Below, in pieces: positions 51,601 to 60,562 of a DNA stretch of 64,000 bases (its first letter is position 1; every line of letters starts with the position of its first letter). Source of the DNA: Ancylostoma caninum (taxonomy: Eukaryota > Nematoda > Chromadorea > Rhabditida > Ancylostomatidae); contig JBAJFG010000384.1 in assembly GCA_037903475.1 (NCBI GenBank), forward strand, positions 2,301,001-2,365,000, written 5' to 3'. The position numbers were made by a program, and so were the translations under genes. A model generated the notes under the pieces. That model saw nothing but the letters and a program-made list of their open reading frames with translations, searched no databases and had not been told where the DNA came from.

Positions 51601-52742
51601 CAATATGGGGTGAGGGACGGTTCTCGATCCACCGCCGCCGACTGAGGAGGGTACGGGACCACGCAGCGCAATTCTGTAGGCTTACAACTACCCAAGGAGA
51701 AACGTTTGCTAAAATAGGGTAATAAGGCCCATCAACGCGAGCTTTCAGGCACAATAAGACTAAAAGAGGGGCGAGCAGGTCTCCGCGGTGTTAGGGGGGG
51801 GGGGGGGAACACGCGGTGACAATCTTCTCAATGTAAACAGTTGTGTTCAACACGAAGTACTGGACAAAACAAATAAGGAAACAGCGGCGTGACTAATCGC
51901 CCAACGTCGACACCCCGCCCGTCTTGGATTTAGTCGTCTCATAGCCTAAAAACAGTAAAGGGCCTTCACACCCTGGAAGAAATTCACTCACAGCCCTTTG
52001 CAAAACTTCTAGAACAACGTTACTCCCCCCCCCCCCTCTATAAAAATCCGGCGAAAAAACAAGAGGTGGAAAACATCTGCGAAAACTATAGCCGCACCAA
52101 GTCCAGTTTTTTCGAGCCCACCCTACTCGCGCCAAATGATTTACTGTAGGTTGGAGGGGCGACTACGCGGTTGAATCTGCCCACAGAACAGGTCGCAGAT
52201 CAAGCGAGTAGCGAGCGTTTCGCGCGGGCCCATCGAGGGAGTACCTGGGGGGTGCGGGGCTCGTTTTCTTGCGGCGACGCATTTTTTTGCGCGATGGACG
52301 ACGAAAGAAGTGGCAATATTGTAACCGCTAATGCCTTGCGAGGTCGCGCGCCTCAATTTCCCCGCCTCAGCCGACGAGAGCGAGGTGAACCGCTGCAGAA
52401 CGGGTTCTTTCCACTGACTCACAACTTTAAACACAACTTTCAAACCGCTGGAGAAAAAATCGAAGCGAGAAGAAAAACGTGAAGGAAATCGCGTGAACAC
52501 GTACAGATCTGAGCCCATCGAATATGCTGTGGTCGTAGCAGTATGAATATGTGCACGATGAGAGTGCCGAGCGCCAGCGCCGCGCACTTGGCGGCCACGG
52601 GGTCGGGTGCGTGCGCGAGCGCACGGACGAAGGCGCCGAAACCGTGCACACAGAGCAGGCGCCGTGTGGCGCCACGAGCCGCCCCGCTGCGCTGCGTCCA
52701 GCGTCCGAACGCCGCCTCCAGCCAGTCGGATGCGAAACCCAT
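18630..52742 (-). CDS. Twelve-TM adenylyl cyclase family protein, probable catalytically dead pseudo-cyclase
   Basis: Twenty-nine exons, all in phase (given high to low): 52742-52505, 51708-51356, 35007-34858, 31397-31296, 30723-30640, 29967-29896, 29836-29754, 29698-29540, 29383-29258, 28837-28739, 28015-27910, 27857-27760, 27702-27618, 27546-27463, 27189-26993, 25974-25860, 23940-23805, 23745-23654, 23582-23490, 22892-22787, 22713-22523, 22463-22338, 22265-22181, 22125-22011, 21946-21819, 21413-21349, 20891-20761, 20674-20528, 18789-18630; 1241 aa. Layout: TM1-6 (about 55-215), C1 (about 248-456), TM7-12 (about 525-700), C2 (about 718-965) and a long Ser-, Tyr- and acid-rich tail. C1 is recognised by RLLAAFLPQHL, LIGF, VGIDSGSVSAGVVG and KWHYDV; C2 by NFRGIEKIK, YELWGETV and SEEIFLAL. 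In cyclases the two metal-binding Asp lie in ADIVGF and LGDCYY; here the first is Arg288 (AYGRLIGF) and the second about Ile332 (SEGITV). In C2 the catalytic Asn and Arg (TVNVASR) are Glu886 and Ile890. cAMP synthesis is therefore unlikely; a regulatory or dimer-partner role is inference. It may correspond to a divergent nematode acy paralogue. Confidence 0.92.
19090..19309 (-). mobile_element. MITE family A, short copy (220 bp)
   Basis: The left end is TAAAGGGCAATTTATACTAG and the right end CTAACATAGATTGCCCTTA, with GATGCGTGCGT / ACGCACGCACC just inside. The inner ATCCTTCACAAATGGATGCG is the inverse of the left half of the copy at 6690-7190, so it is an internally deleted relative. It lies in the last intron of the cyclase gene and abuts the next MITE directly. 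Confidence 0.85.
19309..19779 (+). mobile_element. MITE family B, copy 3 (about 471 bp)
   Basis: The left end is TAAAGGCAGTTTATCATCTC and the right end GAGGTGATATACTGCCTCTA. The tail GGAATCAGCGCGTCGAGTAG matches the 9402-9820 copy, while the centre is different. Its first bases overlap the last bases of the preceding MITE, so one element probably inserted at the edge of the other. Confidence 0.8.
19779..19926. repeat. Short foldback element next to the MITE pair (148 bp)
   Basis: Arms at 19779-19828 and 19878-19926: AAGCTACATTTATAGCG and AAGTCCGATCCGGTCGGATA, against TATCCGACCGGATCGGACT and TATAAATGTAGCTT. The loop is about 50 bp. It is the third element in a row. Confidence 0.85.
28215..28273 (-). 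repeat. Solo end of MITE family A
   Basis: Read on the minus strand, AAAAGGGCAATTTCTACTAGATGGGTGCGTCAATCGC resembles the TIR and sub-terminal block of the copies at 6690 and 19090. No matching left end was found nearby, so this is a fragment. It is in a cyclase intron between the exons at 28739-28837 and 27910-28015. Confidence 0.65.
32852..32864. repeat. C13 homopolymer tract
   Basis: Thirteen consecutive C in a cyclase intron; one of several pure C/G tracts in the window. The others are C12 at about 24212-24223, G16 at about 46329-46344, G14 at about 51794-51807, C12 at about 52025-52036, G12 at about 53287-53298 and C10 at about 58922-58931. Confidence 0.85.
35008..39519. other. First part of the 16.3-kb cyclase intron 2
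   Basis: No exon of the cyclase is needed here, because the exons at 51708-51356 and 35007-34858 join in phase, giving a TM4-TM5 junction of normal length. A minus-strand frame at about 36284-36595 is long but has no domain, and nothing around it looks like a gene. An AAATAAATAAATAG tail-like run at about 36952 could mark the end of an old retroelement; the rest is unclassified. Confidence 0.4.
39520..41122 (+). pseudogene. Decayed gene remnant nested in cyclase intron 2, on the opposite strand
   Basis: Exon-like blocks on the plus strand: 39520-39628 (FEGVKLYIPSHRSSV, good acceptor, GTACGT donor, ends in phase 0); 39759 to about 40085 (PRPLSRSGPTTKRLS, then Pro/Gln-rich, ending FNPRLPAVL); about 40640-40805 (KGISQKPRTPEKPGRVVF, then HQVGEKIKEAS); and 40977-41122 (VKLFRTLEEVHLPKG to a natural stop). 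The last junction is in phase. However, the second block carries an in-frame TGA at about 39862 and the third an in-frame TAA at about 40759, each inside otherwise coherent coding frames. The 3' end is well preserved. The family is not recognised; the proline-rich, basic middle suggests a disordered nuclear-type protein, but that is weak. If the stops are sequencing errors, it is an intact nested gene. Confidence 0.5.
41726..42506 (+). other. Two unidentified exon-like ORFs
   Basis: 41726-41917 is preceded by TTTCCAG and followed by GTAAGA. It begins GA-ATG and gives a basic, Trp/Lys-rich peptide (MVIKSTEMWKHLLNKEW). About 42260-42506 ends with a good donor (CAG-GTAAGTG) and gives RYESLRLQCVLIGTF and LEIYLWFCDPVSKELG. 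Both are on the plus strand inside cyclase intron 2, just downstream of the decayed gene. I cannot connect them into one phase-consistent gene and recognise no domain. Confidence 0.25.
42507..49111. other. Middle part of cyclase intron 2, no gene seen
   Basis: 6.6 kb with only short, unsupported ORFs. Items visible: a G16 tract at 46329-46344, an AAATAAATAAATGAATAAAC run near 47613, and GC-richer stretches at about 44500-45350 and 46720-46870 without splice or domain support. Confidence 0.4.
49112..49544. mobile_element. MITE-like element with inverted ends and internal repeats of the end motif
   Basis: The left end at about 49117-49155 (GCCTGAATGCGTAATTGAGA, then TTACCC) is the inverse of the right end at about 49507-49540 (TGGGTAATGTCAATTATGCA, then TTCAAGCC). 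Two more forward copies of the end motif lie inside, GGTAATCTTAATAATGCAT at about 49211 and GGGTAACCTCAATGATGCAT at about 49390. TTACCCnGGGTAA palindromes recur. No coding potential. Confidence 0.7.
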
Positions 52743-52870
52743 CCGACGACTGACCGCCGCCGTCAGCCCGCCCACTCGCGACCACCCGCCCGCCTGCCCG
52801 CTCTGCGGCTCCGCGGGCCGCGCGCACTCTCGCCGCTCTGTGACGCGCGGTGTAAAAACGCACGTGTCCA
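52540..52870 (-). other. GC-rich island over cyclase exon 1 and its upstream side
   Basis: This stretch is strikingly G+C- and CpG-rich, while the surrounding DNA is close to balanced or AT-rich. It contains the first cyclase exon (52505-52742; start codon on the minus strand at 52742-52740) and about 130 bp upstream. Six-frame reading gives overlapping long frames here; only the one with a membrane helix (CAALALGTLIVHIFILL) joins in phase to the rest of the cyclase. It may be a promoter-proximal CpG cluster or simply codon bias. Confidence 0.6.
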
Positions 52871-53059
52871 CCACAACGAATTATCCTCATAAGCGAACTT
52901 GAGTAATTGACAACAGTAAAAACGAGGCAGTAGACTGGTGTCTGAGACACGGAAGCGCGCTGTAGCTGGACGCGGGCCTCCGACGGAGGTATGGCGGACG
53001 CTTCGGAAACAAATAGAAAGCGATCGCCGTCGTCCAGCGCTCGAATGCGGGCATTCAAA

Positions 53060-54989
53060 CCAGGAGAACCCCTCCTGGTCCTGGACAGGGCCGCGCCAAT
53101 CCAGCTGATTTCATCTACATTGTTCTAGTCTATCTATGCAGAGCCATGCCTTGCTACAGATCGCAATTGTTTTGTGTACCCTCTGTTTGTGATCACTTGT
53201 TGCAGGGTATTAGCTCTAATTACACCTGGATAATCTGTTCACATTCGCACCAACAACTGGAGTAGAATTTTTTTCTTTTTTTTTTTGGGGGGGGGGGGTG
53301 GTGACGAGTATGAAAACAATTAGAGACTAAATGTGGAGAACACAAATTCTACAGGCACAAAGGAAAGGCTCTTAGCAGGTCTACAGTGACTTAATATGAA
53401 GGCATAGTGGCAACACTGAGGCAGATAGCAAGCAGTAAGCAGATAGTACTTCGGGAGGAACCATTATGTGACGAAAATAGAAGAATTTTGAAGGCGAGTT
53501 GCATGGCATGCATGCGACGAGTACAGGTACACACATTCGTCCGCAGGTGTCTTTCTACTGCTAGATGCCAGACCCAGTTCCAAACCTTCGCAATGAAGTC
53601 CTGTCGTTTATCTGCGTTTAGTTAATTTTTTGTTTAACTTCTGCGTATGGATGTAATTTGCAATGCATAGATATGTAATACATAAATGGAAAATACAAAG
53701 ATAATACACAAATAAGCAGATAAATATCGGGGCGTAAAACTATATTTAGATGCGCGTTTGTGGCTCAAACGAAAATTACTTTAAAAGCGGTGATACAGCA
53801 CCTCAGTATCGAGATGTGTCCGTGGTAGGTTTCACTGATCCTTCATCATGTTCTGCTCAGAGAACGAGGGCCCCCTTCGATGAAGTTGCTGCGCAATGAG
53901 ACGAGATAGCGACTCATCCAAATTCTGACCTCGACACGGTTTTTGAATTTTTTCTCTTTCAAGGAAGGCGTCATGGACAGAAGCAAGTGATAGCCTGATA
54001 GCGCCAAGTCTATGCTACACAAACAACGAACATAAGGATGACTTACCAGCCTAGCTTAGAAGGTGAGGGCGAATGAAAGTTCGAGCGGCATTCAAAATTT
54101 CGGTTTAGTTACCCAAGGTCAATAAATTTTTACGTAGTCGATTTTCGCATGGATTTGTCCTAGTTGCAAAGCAAATATTCTACAGATGTTTGAAATAAAG
54201 TGCTGTGCGATTCTGTCTTTGTCTTACCTTTTTAAGGTCGTATAACACTCGAGTGGGAAATCCATAATTTTGGCCAATCACTTTCTAAATTTCTTCAAAA
54301 ATTGGAAATAGGAATTTACACATTAAATCAAATGTGCTCAGATGCGCCATGAATAGCCATTTCGAGTAACATCAAACTTCCTAGAATAGTTGTTCATTGA
54401 CGGGTCCATTAAGGCGATAGAAAACAGCACGCATCCATAGTTTTACACCATAATAATTAGCAGTCAAAGTGGTTCGGCAAATATTTGGAAACTACTTCAC
54501 AAAAAAGTCAGAAATTTTTACCGGCTTATTTTTAAATCCCTCTTTTTATGGTTGTTTTACATCTTAATCTTTCTAACGGCTTTGAAATTTTGGTTGTGTC
54601 AATCCCAAATGTGCTGAGGACTTCAGTTTTCTTCTCACGACCACTCTCCCATCGTTTTCACCCACCAATGATAAGTGATAAGTGAATTATCTCGTGTCGA
54701 ATCAAATGAACTATGTCGGAAAAGTATGCACATGAGTGCGGATGCCTCGACAAGTTTTCCGGATTGCTCCAAGCAATTCCATGCTGGCAAGAAATTAGAC
54801 GTATCCATAGAAACGCCATGGCTAGTGAAGCTGTGTTCTCCACAATATTCATAGAGCTTCGCGTCTTTTCATCAAGACGGTGGAAATTTCCGAATTCCGT
54901 TGTGGCATGTCGTTTCTGCTAACGGCATGTAAATGACAGTTTACTCCAATTGGAGGAACACCTTTGAAATGTGGGCTAGAGTTTTACAT
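53060..54989. other. Upstream region of the cyclase gene, no gene seen
   Basis: Non-coding in appearance, with a G12 tract at about 53287. The open frames are under 75 codons with no domains. Promoter elements for the cyclase would lie at the low end of this stretch, but none is recognisable. Confidence 0.4.
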
Positions 54990-55226
54990 TCGAAAATATT
55001 TTTCGAATATTCGAATATTCGAATTTTTGGGGACCCCCGAATTTTCGAATATTCGCATTTCCGAATTTTTGCGAAACATCGAATTTTCGAATATTCGAAC
55101 TTTCGAATTTCTAGGGATCTCCGAATTTTCGAATATTCGAGTTTTCGAATTTTTGCGTACCACCGAATTTTCGAATATTCGAACATTCGAATATTCAAAT
55201 GTTCGAATATTTATTCGAATAACATT
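54990..55226. repeat. TTCGAA-rich palindromic satellite, array 1
   Basis: About five units of 40-50 bp, each built on CGAATTTTCGAATATTCGAA followed by a short variable spacer (for example TTTTTGGGGACCCC, TTGCGAAACATC, CTAGGGATCTC). The core is its own reverse complement, so both strands read as the same repeated Phe-Glu-Tyr-Ser-Asn-type peptide. It ends GTTCGAATATTTATTCGAAT. Confidence 0.9.
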
Positions 55227-56267
55227 CCATTTGGTAAAAACATTTTGTACCCATGCACGTAGCCGAACAAGGCGATATGTTTGCCAGTCACAACGGGCAT
55301 GGAACTTTTTGGCTAGTGAGTTTCATTTGCCCTTTTGGAATTTCTCACAACCTTCTCATGCGTGGAAGCTTGTGCTGTTGTGGAGTTTTCCTCATCGGTT
55401 TTAGAATTGCAACTGGTTGAAATTCCTAAGCTTAAGAATCTAGCCTATCTCACTTGAGGTCTGTAACCATGATAAAAGGATCGTAAAGTGGATGAAACCC
55501 TTCGTCCGTGAGAAGGCTTTCGCTTTAATATCTCCGTGTTGTAGTTTAACAAAACGTGCCATGGTAGTAAATGTAGAGGTACTGACGCGGTAAAAACAAT
55601 GTTGGGTACAGTAGTTCATTTACCTTGACCATGAATGAGTTTCCTGCTATCAACAAAAAAGCGTCAGCAAGATAAAAAAAACACTGTGTATTATCCGTTC
55701 CTCATTATTACTTCTGTTTATCGGGTCCAACTGCATGCTTGTACGTTGAATGTTAAAACAAACAGAACTTCTATAACAAGAAGTCGGAGTATGTTTGGGC
55801 AGAAAGGATAATAATAGATCTCAAGATTTTGTGTGAACTTTGAATTCCATAACTAACGGTGATGTACTTAGAAAGAGTTTAAACGAAGCAGTAGTCGGAA
55901 ATCAGCTAAATATAAGGAGGAATGCCGTGTAAAATTTTATATAAAAGTTTGCAGTTCACTTACATAGTTCTGGAGGAAAGGCTTGAATAATCAGAAGTAT
56001 AGTTGAAACTGCTGGTTTCTCAAGTGTCTAGAAAAGTACATACGTAGGTTTCACCGGAGAGATCGTCGCCAATGTCGTATACCTCGTAGGATTGCAGTTT
56101 CAAAGCTTTCAAATGCAGTTGGTGGCTTTCGAATGCGTGCAAAGATACGAGCAGGCTTTTGGGAAAATTGAGGTTGGAATGAGAAATTGGACTGGGGTTT
56201 CAACTGGAATGATTTTTCAGCGAGAAAATGGAATTGAAATAACAGCTGCGACGCAAAACAACTCCAA

Positions 56268-56520
56268 ATATTCGAATTTTCGACCTAAAATCTTCGAATA
56301 TTCGAATTTTCGAATAATCCCGGACCCTCGAATTTTCGAATATTCGAACTTTCGAATATTGCGGAGCCATCGAATTTTCGAACATTCGATTTTTCGAATT
56401 TTTTGGGACCCCCGAATTTTCGAATATTCGAACTTTCGAATTTTCAGAACCTCCGAATTTCCGAATACTCGAATTTTCGAATATTCGAACATTCGAATAA
56501 ATATTCGAATTTTATTCGAT
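56268..56520. repeat. TTCGAA-rich palindromic satellite, array 2
   Basis: Same core as the array 1.3 kb upstream, with different spacers (AATAATCCCGGACC, TTGCGGAGCCAT, TTTTTTGGGACCCC, CAGAACCTC). It ends ATTCGAATAAATATTCGAAT and TTTATTCGATTCGG. The sequence AAAACTCTAATGTGGG just beyond its right edge resembles the inverse of the left flank of array 1 (GTGGGCTAGAGTTTTAC), so the two arrays may be ends or copies of one larger repeat. Confidence 0.9.
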
Positions 56521-57954
56521 TCGGTCAAAACTCTAATGTGGGCGGATAGTAAAAGTGCTTGGATTCTCCACAGTTTTCCCGGCGTAGTAGAAAGTGTTCA
56601 TCGTTACTTCTTCCCTTACAGCCCACCAACCTGATATAAAACAGCCATAGAACGGATTTACAGATAATTCATCTTTAGCCGCACAGGGGCTAAAGCTGTC
56701 GAGGCCTGTACGACTCAGTACACCCCGCCGCGGCACGGCTTGGCATGGACAGGGAGCGAGCGGGAGGGCGGATAGCGAGAGCACTGCTGCGGCAGACAGC
56801 TAGCAAGCCGCGCCGCAGCAGTGCGACCGCGCTGCGCGGGATCGAGAGTTGGACTTCCCTGTGGAGCTTTACCTGGATATTCCATTCGGGTTTGAAGATG
56901 TTGAGATTTCTATTTGCATAGGGTGAAGTTTATTGGTTTATTAGTTTATCTACTTATATTTATATACTCCCTATACTTAAGTTATTTTTATATTTAATAT
57001 ATTTGTAATATTGAAAGGCAGCATCCGTCGAAATCTTCGACTCCGAGTTAAACCGTTAGTGGAACACACTCTTAGCATATCACAAAAGTTCAACGAACAC
57101 AAAGTATCGTGGCTTACCTGCGAGGAAATCCAAATCGAAATCGCGACCAGCGCGAATACGGCAGCCTTGCTTGCGCCAGCGCACACAGGCCGCGGTCGCT
57201 CGGTACAAGCGTATGTGGTATTCGCTTGGCGGGACCTATGTGTGCCAAACGGAGCGCGCTTAGTCGCACGGGAAACAGCAGCAAGAGTTCGTGGATTTCT
57301 CGTATGTTTCGCGCTGTTTCACTGTTGGATTTGAGTTCCAGCTCCCCCAAAACCTCAGAATCCAGCAAAATCTCGAGCACGAAGATATGAGCGGGTGCTG
57401 CCACTAAATGAAGGGTGATGTTCGATTTTTTAAATGTTGATCTATCTGAATGACCTCATGATGCTATAAGGATTCAGTAATAAGCGTACTGAAGTCTTCA
57501 GGATGTAGCCAGGAACTAGCAGCAAACTCCACTTCTGGTGAACATGAATGGGATAGCATAACCATTCATGGTAGAAGCTTCTTTGTGAGAAAAGAGCACT
57601 CGGAAACGGACGGCTGAAAAAGTTACGCTTCGCGGATGCACTCCTCTCATCGTAATCATGCCTAAGAAGTAAGTGCACGGCTCAACAATGGCTCCACTCA
57701 GGGATTCGCTTTTGTTGCTTTTCTCCGCTGTCGGGCTCATGAATAAGTGTGATTTATTTCATGAGAACATCGTTGCGAAATTTCCCTTGCGAGTCTCCGT
57801 GCAGAGGAGGCGGAGGGACAGTGTCGCAGCATTCGGGGATCATATTCGTCGTGTTTGATTGACAGCCGCAACCCTTACGTCCCGGAGGAAATTATTAATT
57901 AGGGGAGAAGAAGTTCGTGGGGGCCACAACTGGCGTCAGTCGCTGTGACGAACA

Positions 57955-58507
57955 ATGGAGGAGCGTCCGACTTGCGCATATGTGAACTCCGCCAGGAATT
58001 GCCGCCATTTCACGCAAAGTTTCCACGGAAATTACGAAGGTATATCTCGCTTTGTAAGTTTGCGTCATCGTTTTGTTTTGTGCGACGAAGCCTCGTTGGA
58101 CGTCACTTTAGAGCTTTCGCTGCTGCACGAGGATAATCTCCTTGAATGGCCGACGCCATCAGAACCGACGCAAAAAAAACAAAGGCGGAGCCCATCGGAC
58201 GCGTCATTACGTCTTTTGTGAGCGGGACTTCCCTTCCGTCGAGACCTTCTGAAAGACGCAGCGCAAGTCCAGCTCCCAAGTACAACGGATCAGTGCGCCT
58301 GTGCTTTCCCGGGATATGTCCAGGAATTCCTCAAAGACCTGCGGCCGTCGTGCCCTTTTAAGTATGGCGGTAATGAAAAATTCTGAAGTCGCACGAGAAA
58401 AATGACGTAGTTCTGCACTTTCCAATAGGATAAAGCGGACGTTTTCTGGCTATAGAATTCGCTGCTCTCCGCGGGAACTCCTGGCACGGGAACTAAAAAC
58501 TTCATGA
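57955..58507 (+). CDS. Possible small two-exon gene, unidentified product
   Basis: The ATG at 57955 opens a coding-like frame (MEERPTCAYVNSARNC, FVLCDEASLDVTLELSLLHE, LLEWPTPSEPTQKKQRR). A GTGAGC donor follows 58217. Joining to the acceptor TTTCCAATAG (exon 58429-58507) keeps phase and ends ELLARELKTS-stop, total 113 aa. Alternatively the first frame runs on to a TGA at 58219-58221, and the same frame then stays open to 58384 with coding-like content (FPGYVQEFLKDLRPSCPF), so this may instead be a longer gene with a stop mutation. No known domain is recognised; it is Cys-rich with a basic patch before the first junction. Confidence 0.35.
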
Positions 58508-60321
58508 ATAGGCGAGTCGAATGGATTAGCGATTGTTTCAGCTGCCGAACAAAGAACATTCATAGGCATGTTTTTTTTTCATAAATGCAATCCAGCATAT
58601 CCTATCTTTTCAGTCAGACGAATTCTGGAAAACACAATGCAGAAGGTTGTTTGTTGCAAGAACTTGACATAGTTCTTCACGTTCGGTAAAGCGCTCACCA
58701 TAGAATTGTTTTCGTGACGCCCGCAAAAATTATCATAGGATTCGTGTAATTTTAAGTAAGAAGAAGTTGAATTTCTTATTTGTGGTTATCTTTTTCAAGT
58801 ATTTTTTGATGTTTAGAATTTCACACTTCAGCTTTGTTTCTTTGATGATCTTATTTTCGAAATTTCAACCATCCAACTTCCCTTTTGCACTAAGAACAAT
58901 GTTCCTCTTTCCATGCATGTTCCCCCCCCCCTCCTCTGTGACCGCTACCGGTGAAAGGGGATTGAAGAGTGGAGAGCCCCCCTTCGGAGTTTTCTTCCTA
59001 GAAAGTAGGTGGAGTTCTTTCAGTTTGGACCAGATTTCTCTTAACTTATCTTGAACATCATATTCTTGTCGTGAGGTAAAGCCAATGACATCCTCCACAG
59101 CGATAGCGTCGCTGACTAAAACCAAGTCTTGCAAGTTTTCATACCCTATCACACAATTTGCATTGGGTAGCTCATTGGTACATATATTTTCGTGTACTAG
59201 TAAGTTCAATATCTGGGAGCAGCTGGACGGAAACGATTATGGTTGAATGGTCCTGATGACAGCATCAAGAATGCCATAGGTTTGAAGGAGTTTGAGACTG
59301 TCCGCGCTCTCTTATTTCCATTTCGTAGTACTCGTGCGAAAAAGGATTAAAAAGCGCTTTATACAAACACTTTTTGCATTATTACCAAGGCGGTGAGCGT
59401 TTTTCAGCCGCATGTGGGGATGTGACACATATCCGAGGAATACGGCGGTGAATGAATGCTTATTTCCTTTAGGCAAGCATGCAAGGTACAAATCACCGCC
59501 ATCATGCTTCCAGCCTATTCCGGCACCAATATACACACAGACCATGGCGTAACAAAGGGTACGGATGGCCCGTACGGCTCCTAGGGCCATTCATTGACGG
59601 CGTGAACGAGCGTGTGGGAACTCCAGTGTGTTGAGCAGTTCGAGAATCAAGCGAGAAAGCCACTAAAACATGACGGACAATACCACCCACTGGTGAGTGA
59701 TCCGTTACTGGGGTTACTTTGCATGCTGATCACGAATATAACATCCATTTTGTACCGTAGCGCAGTACTTTAGAGATGCCGTAGTCCACTGTAGCTATTG
59801 TAGATGGATTTTCTCCCAGAACCTAGTGAATCTTTGCACAGGACGGTCATTTGACATGCTGAATACAAAGATGACATCCTTTTATACCGCAAGGCAATCT
59901 TACACAGTTTCTGTAGGCGTATTGAATGAACTTTCCACAATATGAGCACAGCAACGTTACAAGAAAGCCTCAGGGTGCTAAATAGACTCCATACTCGTTT
60001 TCAGTGCACCAAACTTTCTTAACATCGTGTCAATGGAAATAAGGCACAAATTCGCACTGGTCCAGAAATGCAAAACCTATATGTATTTTTGGTCAGATTC
60101 TGTCTTCAATCTTCTGAATATGGCTGTTTACTTGGCCGGTACTGTATGTACGTTAATACATGTGTTATTGTACGATTGTAAACAGTTATATATATGGACC
60201 TGGTATTCGTGCAAATTCAAAATTCATACTATACACATTTAAACTGTGTAGTTTCCAATAACTATCCAAATGCACGCTTCCATAGGTCTATATGTATTGT
60301 ACTTGTACATACATGCCTGCA
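58508..60321. other. Non-coding stretch, no gene seen
   Basis: Contains a C10 tract at about 58922 and a minus-strand frame at 59312-59590 that has no start, splice or family support and reads like an old repeat. No promoter or RNA gene is recognisable. Confidence 0.4.
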
Positions 60322-60562
60322 TATAGTCTGTCCGAAACGACGAGTCCGCCCACGCACGCGAGGATCGAGAAGCGGCGCGGCTGGGACGTATGCTGTTAGC
60401 TGCCATGTCGTCCACATCATAGCCAGATCATTGGTCGATACCGTAAAGTTAAGAATGAAACGTGATACGCAGATCAGGGATGATGACGTGGAGCGCTGGC
60501 AAACGTGGCAGCTTCTCGATCCCCGCGTGCGTGGGCGGACTCGCCGTTTCGGACAGACTATA
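60322..60562. mobile_element. Clean TIR element (MITE, 241 bp)
   Basis: The left end is TATAGTCTGTCCGAAACGAC, then GAGTCCGCCCACGCACGCG and GATCGAGAAGC. The right end is the exact inverse apart from two or three changes, so the TIRs are about 50 bp. The centre is unrelated and non-coding. The ends begin TATAG, which would suit a TA target as in Tc1/mariner-type elements. Both strands show the same RRVRPRTRGSRS frame, which is only the TIR. Confidence 0.9.

Noticed and set aside
52141..53058. 305-codon minus-strand ORF, the longest in the window
   Set aside because: It overlaps cyclase exon 1 in another frame, is Arg/Ala/Gly-rich as expected from GC-rich DNA read out of frame, and its 3' half runs through an intron. 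The frame with a membrane helix is the one that splices in phase.
57114..57407. GC-rich minus-strand open frame with a good donor (CAG-GTAAGCC)
   Set aside because: No ATG, no recognisable domain, no partner exon in phase, and several other frames are equally open. Possibly an old repeat.
58219..58221. In-frame TGA as a selenocysteine codon
   Set aside because: A splice donor just upstream explains the region better. Selenoproteins are very few in nematodes and no SECIS element was recognised.
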